Shown here: in pieces, positions 22,358-33,227 of the stretch
Position numbering within the stretch: position 1 is the first letter of the stretch
Layout: every line of letters starts with the position of its first letter
DNA from: Adiantum capillus-veneris
Taxonomy: Eukaryota; Streptophyta; Polypodiopsida; Polypodiales; Pteridaceae
DNA: 64,000 nucleotides
NCBI GenBank assembly: GCA_014529385.2
Contig: CM043944.1
Coordinates: 167,655,740 to 167,719,739, forward strand
Reading direction: 5' to 3'
Position numbers and translations under genes: made by a program
Notes under the pieces: model-generated
Told to the model about the DNA's origin: nothing
Seen by the model: the letters and a program-made list of their open reading frames with translations, nothing else
Database searches by the model: none

Positions 22358-24120
22358 ATGGGAATAATATGTTCAGACATCTGGGAGCCCCCTTGGGGGT
22401 GGACGTAACTCACAAGCAAAGATTTGAGTGGGTGCTTGAAAAAATCAAAACAAAAATGAGTAGGTGGGAGTATGCTCTTCTCCCATTCCCAACTGATAAA
22501 TGCCTTTATGATTCCTTATATTGCCTTCACTAGCCTGCTTCTCATGAAGATGGCTAATTGTCACTGGAAAGAGTTCTTAAAACCAGTAATTTTTTTCTTA
22601 ATGGAAAAACAACACGAAATCCTCCAGGCCATGACAATGGGCACGTTGGGAATCAGTTGCTCGGCCGATGAATCAAGGAGGCCTCGGAATTCTCAACCCT
22701 ATGGCCCATGCAGAAGCTTGTTGCGCCAAATTTTTTGTTTCCTTGGCTAAACAGGACCAAGTTTGGGCTGTCATGATCAAAGATATGATAGAAGCAGCTA
22801 AACATGGCCCGAAAGGTGGAACATGGAGAGGAGTGGAGGTTCATGACAAACTATCAGCCCCGACGTGGTCTACCATAAGACTGGGGGGCAACTCAGGAGA
22901 ATTGGTAAGAAAATGCAATAGAGCAGCAGGAGTCTTAAAGTGGGGGGAAGAAACCAGATACTTCAAAAACTCCATTTTGCATTGGTCCCCCTGGCTTTCC
23001 AAAGTTGTAGATTCGCCACAAATTCCCTATTGAATAGAGATAGCCAGGAAGCTTAATAATGAGGGTCTGAATCGACTTGGGCACTTCTGGGACAGTGACA
23101 ACAAGAGTTGGAAAACCATTGACCTTCTGGTTACCTAGTACCAACTTAATAGCTTGGAGGTCTTGCTTGTCCACAAAGTGATGAAAGAGCTTGACAATAT
23201 AGTGATGCCAATTTGTGATTTGGAGTTTGATTGGAATGCCTGAAAATGGCCCGGAAGCAGTCTCTTATGGAAACCCCATCCTAAAGACATTTATCATACA
23301 ATGATGCATAAGAAGAATTGGTCTAGCCCCCTTAACAAGGTATGGAAAAAACAATGGCCAGAGGAAAGGTGGGAGCAAGTAATAGAGAACATCTGGAAGC
23401 CAAAGGTTCCACAACACATGAAGGTATTTTTATGGAAGGTAATTTGGGGTGCTCTACAGACGGGGGTGAAGATTCACGAGAGAGGGATTGGGTCATATTG
23501 ATGCTTGGGGTGCAGGTTGGCTAGTGAAGATCCGGCCCACCTCTTCATGGATTGCCCAACTATCAAAGGCCTCGCAGGGAAAATATGCAAGTGGGTCCAA
23601 AGAACATGGAAAATTGGTTTTTTCAAGACTGATCTATTCCTTGGAGGGAAGAATTCAGGTAGCCCCACCCTCCTCATCAGCACTCAAATCGCCAGGAACT
23701 TCTTACATAATGTATGGCAGACAAGGAACCGTTGTGTGTTTGAAGGAGTTTTTGAGGTGGCAAGCTTCGCAGAAATTATACAAGAAAGCAAAGTGCTAAT
23801 ATGGTCGCTCGGGTGCAAGCAACACTCGGACGATTGGTCTAGGACTACTTGTGCCTTGTTGTCAGCAGATGGCATGCCTAGGATGGGGGAAAATCTTGGC
23901 CATCGGTAATTAAAAGATCTCAAAAGAACATGATAATGGACCTTGTGTATCAAGGATAAGGGGGCCGGTTGGTAGGGGTGGCTACTCTGTTAGCCAATGT
24001 AATTATTATGGTCCTTGGATGATGTCATGGCTCAACACAAGCATGACAAGACCTTGTATTTTTTTGGGTTGATCAATATAATTCACTCACAATTGTGAGT
24101 TTTGCCAAAAAAAAAAAAAG
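22358..24120 (+). mobile_element. 5'-truncated L1-type LINE with target duplications
   Basis: The element is flanked by GGTTATATT at 22349-22357 and GGTTATATT at 24121-24129. The right end carries a run of 12-13 A directly before the second copy. Inside is a decayed RT C-terminal region. The 3' UTR ends with a hairpin, actcac-aatt-gtgagt (about 24084-24099), before the A tail. Two other window positions carry the same 3' end. Length is 1,763 bp, far below a full L1, so it was truncated at insertion. Confidence 0.85.
22360..23909 (+). pseudogene. LINE ORF2 C-terminal part (RT thumb and zinc-finger region)
   Basis: Pieces in shifting frames read FRHLGAPLGVDVTHKQRF (RT end), GLGILNPMAHAEACCAKFF, SILHWSPWLSKVVDS, MMHKKNWSSPLNKVWKKQWP, WKPKVPQHMKVFLWKVIWGA then LQTGVKIHERGI, CRLASEDPAHLFMDCP and NFLHNVWQTRNRCVFEG. 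The W.....P.K...FLWK......T...I..RGI...C......E...HLF..C pattern is the zinc-finger region that follows plant L1 reverse transcriptases. Several stops and frame changes make it dead. No catalytic YADD or endonuclease part is included because of 5' truncation. Confidence 0.75.
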
Positions 24121-24129
24121 GGTTATATT

Positions 24130-25329
24130 GTTGGTAAGTTAGTCTTGGTACCTTTAGGGGCAATATGTTTGGCAAGGTCTCCAAGCAGGATATGTTGCAT
24201 GAACTCGATGTTAGAAGATTGTGGATATAAGGGTAGCCACTTGGCATTCCACAAAGTGATTGTGAGAGTACGTAGGGAGTGAGCAAATCTAAAATTATGT
24301 GAGGGAAGTAAGCTAAAATGTGATGAAAACCTAGAAGCATTCAAGTAACGTGATAGTTTGATGCCCAGACAAACACCGTTCCTTGATGCTTAAACTCTCA
24401 AACCTAAAGGTGGAATAAGGTGGAATAATGTGTATACACAAAGGGACTCTTCCAGAGTCTCTCTCTCTCTAAATAACACAAAATAAATACCAATACATCA
24501 TTGTCCTAGAGAACTCTTTCATGTCAAATTCCTAGATTAGGGAGAATTGTTACATGTTCCATTCTTGGGTAGTGAAGAAAATGCCCCATTTCTGTATATT
24601 TGAAACAATCTCCACAATGTAGAGAAGGTATGCACTTGTTTGGCCATACTTATATGCTAATTAAGTTGAGGTGTATGACATCGATCAAAAGGGAGATCGA
24701 CACACTTCTATAGGTGAACTTCAAATGGAAAACACAATTTTCCCTAACATCATCTTGATTAGCTGGATCCCCATATAGTTGATCGCATCATCCCCATCAA
24801 CAATCGCCTCTTTAATCATCCAAACTACCTCATCAATGTTACTTACCTTCTACTCAAGTTTGTTTGTGACATGGTGAAATAGCTGCAAAAATAAACCACA
24901 TACTCCTTGATCTCTATCTGGATCCTTCATTTTATGGGTAGTGAGGTTCCAATCTCTCCCAGCTTCCCATCTCCATCAACCTCATCAATAATATTTTACA
25001 CATCGACTGCAGTCGTGGAGTGTTTGCGGTGAACCAACCTTTGCCATATTCTTATGTGGCAGTCATGTAGAAGGTGCATGAGGGGAGTTTCCCATAGGGC
25101 ACCTATATATGGGAGATATGGAGCCGGTGTGAGGGAGTCAACAAGATTAGAATGGGCTACAACCCTAAATAAAGGGATATTGGCCAAGCACTTGGCAAAG
25201 CTCATGGCTCTACAAGGTATTGGCATTGCATTGATGGGCTCAAAGGCGCATCATAGAACTCTCACACAATGGGTTGTGGTTGTGATAACTGAGGTTAATG
25301 TACATTGCTCCTTGCTTGGTTGCAATTAG

Positions 25330-25330
<1 letters not shown>
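24130..25330. other. no clear gene
   Basis: Resumption of the sequence split by the LINE. A 91-codon frame at 25054-25329 (+) (QSCRRCMRGVSHRAPIYG, LAKHLAKLMALQGIGIAL) and its reverse-strand shadow are open but not recognised. I would not call a gene. Confidence 0.35.
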
Positions 25331-25331
<1 letters not shown>

Positions 25332-25400
<69 letters not shown>

Positions 25401-25466
25401 GGAGATGGCTAATGGCTTTCTAGGCAGTGACCCACCTCTTTCACTCGTTGTTGGTTGAGTATGTTG

Positions 25467-25558
<92 letters not shown>
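25332..25558 (+). repeat. two (CT)n arrays
   Basis: 25332-25398 and 25463-25558, separated by 64 bases. A C-rich tract (25630-25655) follows. Confidence 0.95.
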
Positions 25559-25559
<1 letters not shown>

Positions 25560-25560
<1 letters not shown>

Positions 25561-26287
25561 CACACACAAGGCTAATCAATATCATTGTCTCTGTCTCTTT
25601 CAATCTCATGCCCGAATGGGAGGTGAGTGTCCCCCCCTCCCCCCCCCCGCCCCAAAAAAGGGGCCTGAGAAACATTTTTTGTGGGCTTGACTTTGGAACC
25701 TTTTCACATGCATATGAGTAGGTTAACTCTAAATTTGAGAGGGATAATCACATAAAAATCTCATATTATGACTAAAAATTCCATAATTTGAACGGGCTTA
25801 TGAACCTACTCGCCCAAATTTCAACCGGTCATTTTTCATTTTGAACAGGCTTTGAATAAAGCGAACCTGTCTTTTTCCGAGCCACCCCAACCCCCACCCC
25901 ACCCCACCCCCATTTTTGGCACTAAAGGCATTAGTGCACTATGGGCAAAGGTCGTTCAATTTTGTTTGCATGACAAGTGTCCCAAGTCAGACTCAAAAGT
26001 CTTGTGAATGAAACGGAATCATGGTCTATTAAAAGCTATTTTCTAAAGTATTCTAATATTCCTAGGAGTTTGATCCCATCATGTAAAGTCTTTATAAAGA
26101 GCCCTTTGATATAAGGATTTCAGAAAGATTTATTTCACTAATTTGTTTTATTATCTTTTATGCTTATTAAATTTACATTTTTTAATGAAAAAACACTAAA
26201 ATATTTTTTGTTTTAATTTTTAATTTTTAATTTTTAATTTTATTGTTTTTACTTTACTTCTTTCTCATTTTATTTCATTGATGTGCA
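25560..26287. other. no recognisable gene
   Basis: Contains C-rich runs (25630, 25890) and AT-rich tttttaattttt repeats (26195-26250). No coding signal. Confidence 0.4.

Positions 26288-26342
<55 letters not shown>
26288..26342 (+). repeat. (TG)n microsatellite
   Basis: About 27 TG units. Confidence 0.95.
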
Positions 26343-26343
<1 letters not shown>

Positions 26344-26384
26344 ATATTCGAGTGGGAAGCAACATGACGACACGTGGAAACACT

Positions 26385-26580
26385 CACAACTTGAGAAATT
26401 TTTAAGTTCTATAAAGAAGTACTAGTATGCGACCCGCACGTTGTTGCGGCTAATTAGAAGCCAGGCGTAAGTTTGTGAAACTCTCCTCCCTCATCTTTCC
26501 CCAAGGTGCTAACATGTGCAAACATTATCTATGCATCAATAAGGTAGTGCCAAATATATTCATGGATGCTTCATTATTAA
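26385..26580 (-). mobile_element. Helitron-like head-to-tail junction
   Basis: On minus, one element ends with ccgca-acaacg-tgcgg, nine to ten bases, CTAG at 26422 then T. Immediately after it begins a 5'-end-like sequence: cttctttatagaacttaaa..ttctcaag..gtttccacgtgtcg (26415-26385). Similar 5' ends occur at about 37845-37785 and 39800-39745 (cttaaa.ttttcaa.aa..gaga..catgtgtc). Both are read in the same direction. Confidence 0.4.
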
Positions 26581-28720
26581 CTAAGATCATCCTCCAAAGC
26601 TACGATAAGGAAACTATAATAACTAACTATCAACAGTGACATCTCATACAAAAAAATGGAGGAGATGACATCTAAACTCTCTGAGAAGACAATCCAATGA
26701 AAATCCACCCGCATCAATGTGTTTATCCTTATAAACTTTTTGAAACATAAAGTAAATGTTGGTTGTTTTAAGTTGCTATATTGTTTCATTGACCTGGTTA
26801 TTCTTTGATATTCATTGCTTGGCAAATGACTTAGAGGTGATACATTTTTTGCTCGTAGCATGGCTTTTTTTTCTAGGATCTAGAGATGGGATGTATAACC
26901 CTGGTGTACATGGTGTATAATTTATGAGGATTTGCAAACTTGCATATCACATAATATTCTGATCATAATTTCTAAGATTTTGTTGTTCCATTAGCCAAGA
27001 AAGCTGATGCATGAGTTCTTCTCTCTCTCTCTCTCTCAAAGTAAAATGTGATCTTCACATACAAGATTGTTCATTACAAAGGAATACACAAAACTATATA
27101 AAGTGCCATTGAGAATTTTCTATGACAATACTTTGAAGTAATTGGCCCAGAAGATGACTGCTTACCTAACTCTTTGTTCACTTATGTGCTGTGTTAGGTA
27201 CTTGACATATTTGATGCACCATGTGTGTGTGCATCGTAGGGGGCTTTGTTAATGGCATGGATAGACTCTCTGGTCTTATTTATCTACCTATGATTGTTTG
27301 AAAAAGACAATAGATATTCTTTCTCTCTTAATCACTTTATATTAATAAAAATAATAGAGTGTTTCCATGATTATTTCATAATTGAATCTTTAACTTACAC
27401 ACAATGCAACCTCAAGTAGTTACTACACTCAAACTTTAGTTTGTGATATCAACATAGCCTAACAAAATGCTCACAACTCTCCCCATTGCTACCTAGTGCA
27501 CTCACTCTTTCCAAGATTCATTATGATATCATCTAAATCCTTTCAAATGGATCTTGGTCTACAGATGTAGCTGGGTGAACATGAGATTGAGAGTGAGGTA
27601 AAGCAAACATCAATGAGTTTCAACCATCCAACATTCTCATTGAATCTCCACACTCAATTTCCCTGTCTCTTAAGTAAGTGTGTGTGTGTGTGTGAGTGAG
27701 TGAGAGATAGTGTTGGAACTTGGTGGGTGGAACCAAACCTAATCAAATTTCACAAAATTTAAAGATAAACGTGCTTGTAAGAAGGAAATTGGAGCGGTGC
27801 CATCATCATCTTATTGTCCCAACACACTGTAATGAAGTAGCATAAATTTTCGTACCAAGAAATCATTCTCTAAAAGTGAAATCCCACACTTCATCATCAT
27901 GACCATACACTTACTAATTAATGAGTTTAATAATGAATGATGTGATATGAGAGAGTGACATTGAATCATGATAACCTTAATCATACTATGGTGATGGATG
28001 AAGACTTCAAACATCAAATTAAATATTGAAGTTGTAATAATTTATAACAATCCAAATTACTATATGGCCATCAATTGCTAAAGCATGTTAATCTTTGAGA
28101 GATGATCTACTGAACTCACCAAAAAGTTCTTGAGCCCTATCTTATCATGTGCACTTTGCACCTAAGCAGTGATCCAATTTAGCTCCCACTCCCTTTGATA
28201 TGAAACATGGTATTTGGAAATTTGGGAAGTGTTCTCCATTATTGCACATACACTATACCCCTTGCAGGTTTAGTAGGCTTAGCTTCTTACCCAACTTGAG
28301 TGCTCGACTTTTATCACATTCAAACTTGCTTTCCTCACATTTGTAGCCTCCCAACTACTTCATGGATGCTCAATTGTCACCCTCATTTCCATAATCCTCA
28401 AGCATAGAGAGCCATTAGTCAACCTAGAATAAAGCGTTTGACATGTTTGATTTGGTCCCATAGGTCATATTATCACCTTTGATGACAATACTAATCTGTG
28501 TGTGTATGTGTGCATTAATATGTGTGCGTGTGTGCATGTGTGTCAGTGTATATATGGGAGACGGAGTAACCTTATATATTTATATATATTTCGCTTTATA
28601 TGGCTATATCAAAAACTGAGGATATTTTAACGTGAGCAGTTATGAAAATCAACCTCTCTTTGATCTCTTTGTCTCTCTTTCTCTCTCTCCCTATCTTCCT
28701 TTCATTGGTTAGCACCTTTG
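26580..28720. other. no recognisable gene
   Basis: AT-rich DNA with short open frames only and (TG)n at 27679-27694 and about 28497-28545. I see no domain. Confidence 0.4.
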
Positions 28721-28721
28721 T

Positions 28722-28722
<1 letters not shown>

Positions 28723-28795
<73 letters not shown>

Positions 28796-28872
28796 CACAC
28801 ACACACACACACATACACAGAACCTCTCTCTACTCTCTTCTTCTCGTTGATGAGTGCCCCTTTAATCTCTCT

Positions 28873-28942
<70 letters not shown>

Positions 28943-29047
28943 ATGCACGTGTTGAAATTGGCCTAGCTACCATTCCTAAAGGTGATTCACACAAGCAGAT
29001 GTACTCCTACTAAATCTAATGGTGGACTATCCAAAAACTCCTCTCTC

Positions 29048-29112
<65 letters not shown>

Positions 29113-29241
29113 GACATACTTGAGTTGCATCGAGAGCTACCCCATGGATGGCGGAGCTTTGCCGTAAGCAGGCAAGCCCTCCTCTCTTTATAAAAATACA
29201 CTCAATGTTCGAGTTTTCGTTAATGTCTCTGTCATGTGCAT

Positions 29242-29279
<38 letters not shown>
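28723..29279 (+). repeat. cluster of CT and CA microsatellites
   Basis: (TC)n 28723-28793, (CA)n 28793-28818, (CT)n 28867-28918 with one slip, (CA)n 28918-28942, (CT)n 29050-29109, (CA)n 29243-29279. CT runs pass directly into CA runs twice. Confidence 0.95.
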
Positions 29280-29281
<2 letters not shown>

Positions 29282-29559
29282 TATTAACCGATAAATTGGG
29301 AGAGAAGGGACACAAACACAGGTGTCCAATTTCAATAATTTTTCAAGCACTTTAAGAAAGGGTATAAAAGTGTCTCTTTATAGTTATTTTTAAAATTTTG
29401 AGAATACACTTGTTTGTTTCCAAAAGACATTGGTATAGGGCTATACATGCCATTGTGGCAAGCTGCCAATAAGTAAACGTTTGGTATTACAGTACACCTA
29501 CTGTGTTCTTGGTAGCCTCAAGGAGAGGACAAATGTCTAATCTTCAGTACCTCAAGGCT

Positions 29560-29650
29560 CGCGGCTTGAGCTTGAGGCCGTTTTGTAATTTCTTTGAGCT
29601 TTAAATACATTCACTCACTATTGTGAGTTTGACCAAATTACATTTATTTG
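29560..29650 (+). repeat. LINE 3'-end relic
   Basis: actcac-tatt-gtgagtttgacc (29610-29632) repeats the terminal hairpin of the LINE at 22.36-24.12 kb with a different loop, followed by an AT-rich remnant of the tail. Confidence 0.45.
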
Positions 29651-30001
29651 AAAATACACTTGCACAAATTTCTAAAAGATATCAATATTGGTCTTTTTAA
29701 AAAATCCTTTGAAAAGACAAAGCCAAATTTATCTTTAAAAATTAGATTTTCATTAAACAATAAAATATCCACAACAATTGTCATTTTTACCTTGATTATG
29801 TAATAACAATTTGAAGAATGCAACAAAGCTAGCTATGCCATGTGGCGAGAATTAAGTGGATCTTAAAATAGGAGAGTTGGTAAAATAAAAAACGCATGGT
29901 AAAATGCAGACGAAGACAATGAAAAAAGCAATGGCGCAAGAAGATCAAAGCACTGGGCCGCACCACATCATGAAAATGAGATGAAAGCTTAAAGAGATAT
30001 T

Positions 30002-30005
30002 GTGT

Positions 30006-30069
<64 letters not shown>

Positions 30070-30117
30070 GTGTTGTGCACTAAAACGCAGCAATAAAGAG
30101 AGAGAGAGAGAGAGAGA
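30002..30117 (+). repeat. (GT)n(GA)n compound microsatellite
   Basis: (GT)n 30002-30029, (GA)n 30030-30067, and a second (GA)n 30097-30117, directly before the PPR-derived block. Confidence 0.95.
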
Positions 30118-31082
30118 GGTTATTGACAAAAAATGTCGTGCTTGGCACTGCCTTGGCTAACATGCTTTGATCGCGGCAAGAAGCTCTAAATTGTTTTCAC
30201 AAAAAGTGCTTGGCACTGCCTTGGCTAACATGTATGACAAATGTGGTGTACTTCATGAAGCACAAAAAAGTGCTAGATGAGCTTCCTCTCTAGAATGTCA
30301 TCTCTTGGAATGCTTTGATCGCGGGATATGCTCAATAGTGGCAGGGCTAGGAAGCTCTCGACTGTTTTCACAAAAAGTGCTTGACGAGCTTCCTCTCCGG
30401 AATGTCATCTCTTGGAATGCTTTGATCACGGGATATTGCCCAATAGCGGCAGGGCCAGGAAACTTTGGGCTGTTTTCAGCATATGCAAAGAGAAGAAAGG
30501 TCTCCAAATGCATTCAGCTATGCTTGTATCTTGAAGGCATGTGGCGTTATGCAAGATGCTGATATGGGCTTCCTCTCCAAAATGTCATCTCTTGGAATGC
30601 TTTGATCGAGGGATATGCTCAATAGTGGCAGGGCAAGAAGCTCTTAACTGTTTTCACAAAAAGTGCTTGACGAGCTTCCTCTCTGGAATGTTGTCTCTTG
30701 GAATGCTTTGATCACGGGATATTGCCCAATAGCGGCAGGGCCAGGAAACTTTGGGCTATTTTCAGCACATGCAAAGAGAAGGAAGCTCTTCATATGCATT
30801 CATCTACGCTTGCTTGAAGGATGTGGCATCATGCAAGATGCTGATATGGGCAAAATAATTGACATTGTTGGAAAAAACAGTGTACTTGGCACTGCCTTTG
30901 CATGTATGTAGAAAGCACAAAAAGTGCTTGAGGAGCTTATTGTTCGGAGTGGCGTCTCTTGGAATGCATTGATTGCACGATATGCACAATAGGAGCATGG
31001 CTAGAAAGCTTTATAGGTTGTTTTCAGCGGTTGCAAAGTGAGGGCTTCTGTCCATATGCAATCACCTATGCATGCATCTTAA
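30118..31082 (+). pseudogene. decayed PLS-type PPR sequence, tandemly duplicated
   Basis: Broken pentatricopeptide motifs: VLDELPLRNVISWNALITGY then CPIAAGPGNFGLFSAYAKRR (30384-30500), and again LDELPLWNVVSWNALITGYC and LFSAHAKRRKL (30663-30790). The SWNALI-x-GY and KCG-type words are typical of plant PLS-class organelle RNA-binding PPR proteins. A unit of about 290 bp is duplicated (30277 onward and 30567 onward). Almost every motif has a stop or frame change. No transit peptide, E or DYW domain is seen. It is split at 31082 by a DNA element. Confidence 0.7.
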
Positions 31083-32394
31083 CACTAGTTTGGTATGAAA
31101 ACAGGACACGTAAGTGTCCTTTTTTTACCAATTTAAATTAAATGCTACTTGCATTAGACGGTTTATTTAAGAGAATCCTCTTGATATGCTTAAATATGTT
31201 AGATGGAGGGTCTTTTAAAAATATAACCTTGCATTTTAGAATCTACCATGATCAGGAACTATTCTCATCAAGTTAACCCTCATAAGACTACGATTGATGG
31301 TTTGAAGAAATCGACTTTATAAGCTTAAGAAAAAAATGAAGCGACCTTGTAAAAAAATTTAGGTGTCTTTTCCACAATTTTTTTTGTAGATAAGTGAAAG
31401 TTTCATGTGCAAAAAAATTGACTTGAAAGTATATAAAATATGGAAAGTTCAATGTGTTTGATATAGCCATTTCAAACATATCGTTGTATACAAATAAAAA
31501 TATGTTTTTGATGTATTTGTGAGTTTTAGAAAGTGATACATTGCTTACCCTTTCCATTGAGGACTCAAGGTGGCAAGTAGATTGGTTTTGGTATGCAACA
31601 ATTATTGGATCATTTTAAATATTCAAAATTGCATAAGAGAGAACTTTGATATTTTCATTCTTGAGACATAAGCATTCAAAACCTCAAATAATATCAAACT
31701 TTCTATGTAAATCAACTAAATGTATCAAAGTATGTTGTATATACACAATTGGGTTGCCCAAAACCTTGGTTTTAATGTTATTATGGAGAACTCAAGAATT
31801 TCAAGAGTTTTTGCACGATAAAAAATTCAAGATAGAGTTCAAGCAACGAGATTTAATTGAGTTAGGGAGCCCAAAAAATATGTAGTTTCTTGGTTTCAAC
31901 ATATAAAGTCATTTGTAGTTGTCAAATTGCACTATAATAGCCCCAATTCCACGAGGTAGCCTTTGGAAGACCAAAATTATGCTCTTATTCAGCACGTGCT
32001 CAAGTATGAAATTATGTCTATAACTTACATGTGACTGAGAAAATTGAATTTAAAGTGTATTCCATTGTTTTATGGCACTAAGTACTAACACTTGGCTTTT
32101 ATAAACATAAAAAAGGCCATCTCTACAAAAAGATATGAGAGCTTTATGATTTTTTTGGCAAAACAGCTTGAAATTTTACTAAAATTTATGACTTAGAACT
32201 TACCAAAATCCATACGGATTATATTTTGACATGGAGAAAAATCCATTGTTTTCTTTCCCTCATAACCAACCTTTGGTAGAAGCAAGGTATGAAAAACTTA
32301 TTTCTAGCTTGACAAATAAATTGCCAAAACTTGGAAGGAAAATATGACACTTTAGTGTCTCAAGACACTCAAGTGTCCAATTACAGAACTAATG
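31083..32394. mobile_element. 1.3-kb non-autonomous DNA element, TTAA target duplication
   Basis: It is inserted in the PPR phrase catcttaaaggcatg, which occurs uninterrupted at 34607. Flanks are catcTTAA (31079-31082) and TTAAaggcatg (32395-32398). Ends are inverted: CACTAGTTTGGTA on the left and CATTAGTTCTGTA on the right (10 of 13 equal), each followed by palindromes (ggacac-gtaa-gtgtcc left; gacact-tt-agtgtc and gacact-ca-agtgtc right). The interior is AT-rich without a recognisable gene. TTAA duplication suggests piggyBac-like mobilisation. The CACTA-like end suggests CACTA, whose duplications are 3 bp. The superfamily is open. Confidence 0.8.
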
Positions 32395-32684
32395 TTAAAG
32401 GCATGTGGCTCTACCCAAGATGCTGATATGGGCTTAAATATTTGCTCTAATATTGTTAACCAATGGTTGTTGCAAAAATTGTTGTGCTTGGCAATGCCTT
32501 GCTCCACACACATCCGTTTTCTCTTGAAACATCGCCAAGCAAGCAACAATAAAGGCTACACAAGCAAAAATAAAGAGTAACAAGATGAATCTTTCTTTTG
32601 TGAGTTCACTTAAAGACTATGCTAAGGAGAAGGTTTTGTACCAAGGCAGTAGCATTCATGCTGATATTTGCGATAGTGGGTTAC
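32395..32684 (+). pseudogene. decayed PPR sequence, segment 2
   Basis: It continues the PPR text after the TTAA element: KACGSTQDADMGLNICSNIV, then LQKLLCLAMPCSTHI. A new PPR protein start follows, with SFVSSLKDYAKEKVLYQGSS and IHADICDSG. This stretch (32397-32684 plus 33228 onward) is repeated at 34105-34400, so a tandem duplication with a period of about 1.7 kb is present. It is broken at 32684 by a second DNA element. Confidence 0.7.
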
Positions 32685-33219
32685 CCCGGGGAATGATGTA
32701 CCCTCAATGTGTCTTAGTTTGAATTTCAAACTATGTACCCGCTTAGCTTGCACTCTAGCTACTTGTTCAATTATGCCCCATCTAAATTACTCAAAAAACA
32801 TGGTCAGAAAGTTGTGCTATGTTCTTTGTGTAAATTTGCATCTATACAGAGTCTTTATAGCTTTCATCCCTCAACAAATGAACTATAATCACAAAACAAG
32901 CAATTGATACAAAGCAATGTTAGTTCTTGCCGGGGTTCTTGCATGGATCTTTGTAGCTATTGACTCAAAAGTTCAAGAGCAGACTCTTTTGGAAAGCCAT
33001 GATTTTGAAACACAAAAACTTCCTCTCATTTTTTCCTTTTCTCACTTCTCCCCCCCCCCCCCCTAAACCAATAAATATGATACCCCCTCCCTTATTTTTA
33101 AGCTTGGGAGATAAAGTATTGGGGGCCTGCCCCTAACTTATACGCTTATGTAACTTGTAAAAAACCCCCTTCCTTGCACTTACGTGGTGCGGTAATTTTC
33201 CCATGGTGAATCCCCCGGG
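32685..33219. mobile_element. 535-bp MITE with 8-bp target duplication
   Basis: The target phrase gatagtgggttacttgaaaa is intact at 34380. Here it is split with TGGGTTAC on both sides (32677-32684 and 33220-33227; a ninth base, G, also matches). The ends are CCCGGGGAATGA and, inverted, CCCGGGGGATTCA. No coding sequence is present. A C15 run sits near 33050. An 8-bp duplication fits hAT-like mobilisation, 9 would fit a Mutator-like one. The corresponding position in the 34.38-kb duplicate is empty. Confidence 0.8.
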
Positions 33220-33227
33220 TGGGTTAC

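Noticed and set aside
31083-32394. Assigning the 1.3-kb element firmly to CACTA or piggyBac
   Set aside because: The end bases point to one and the 4-bp TTAA duplication to the other; no transposase is inside.
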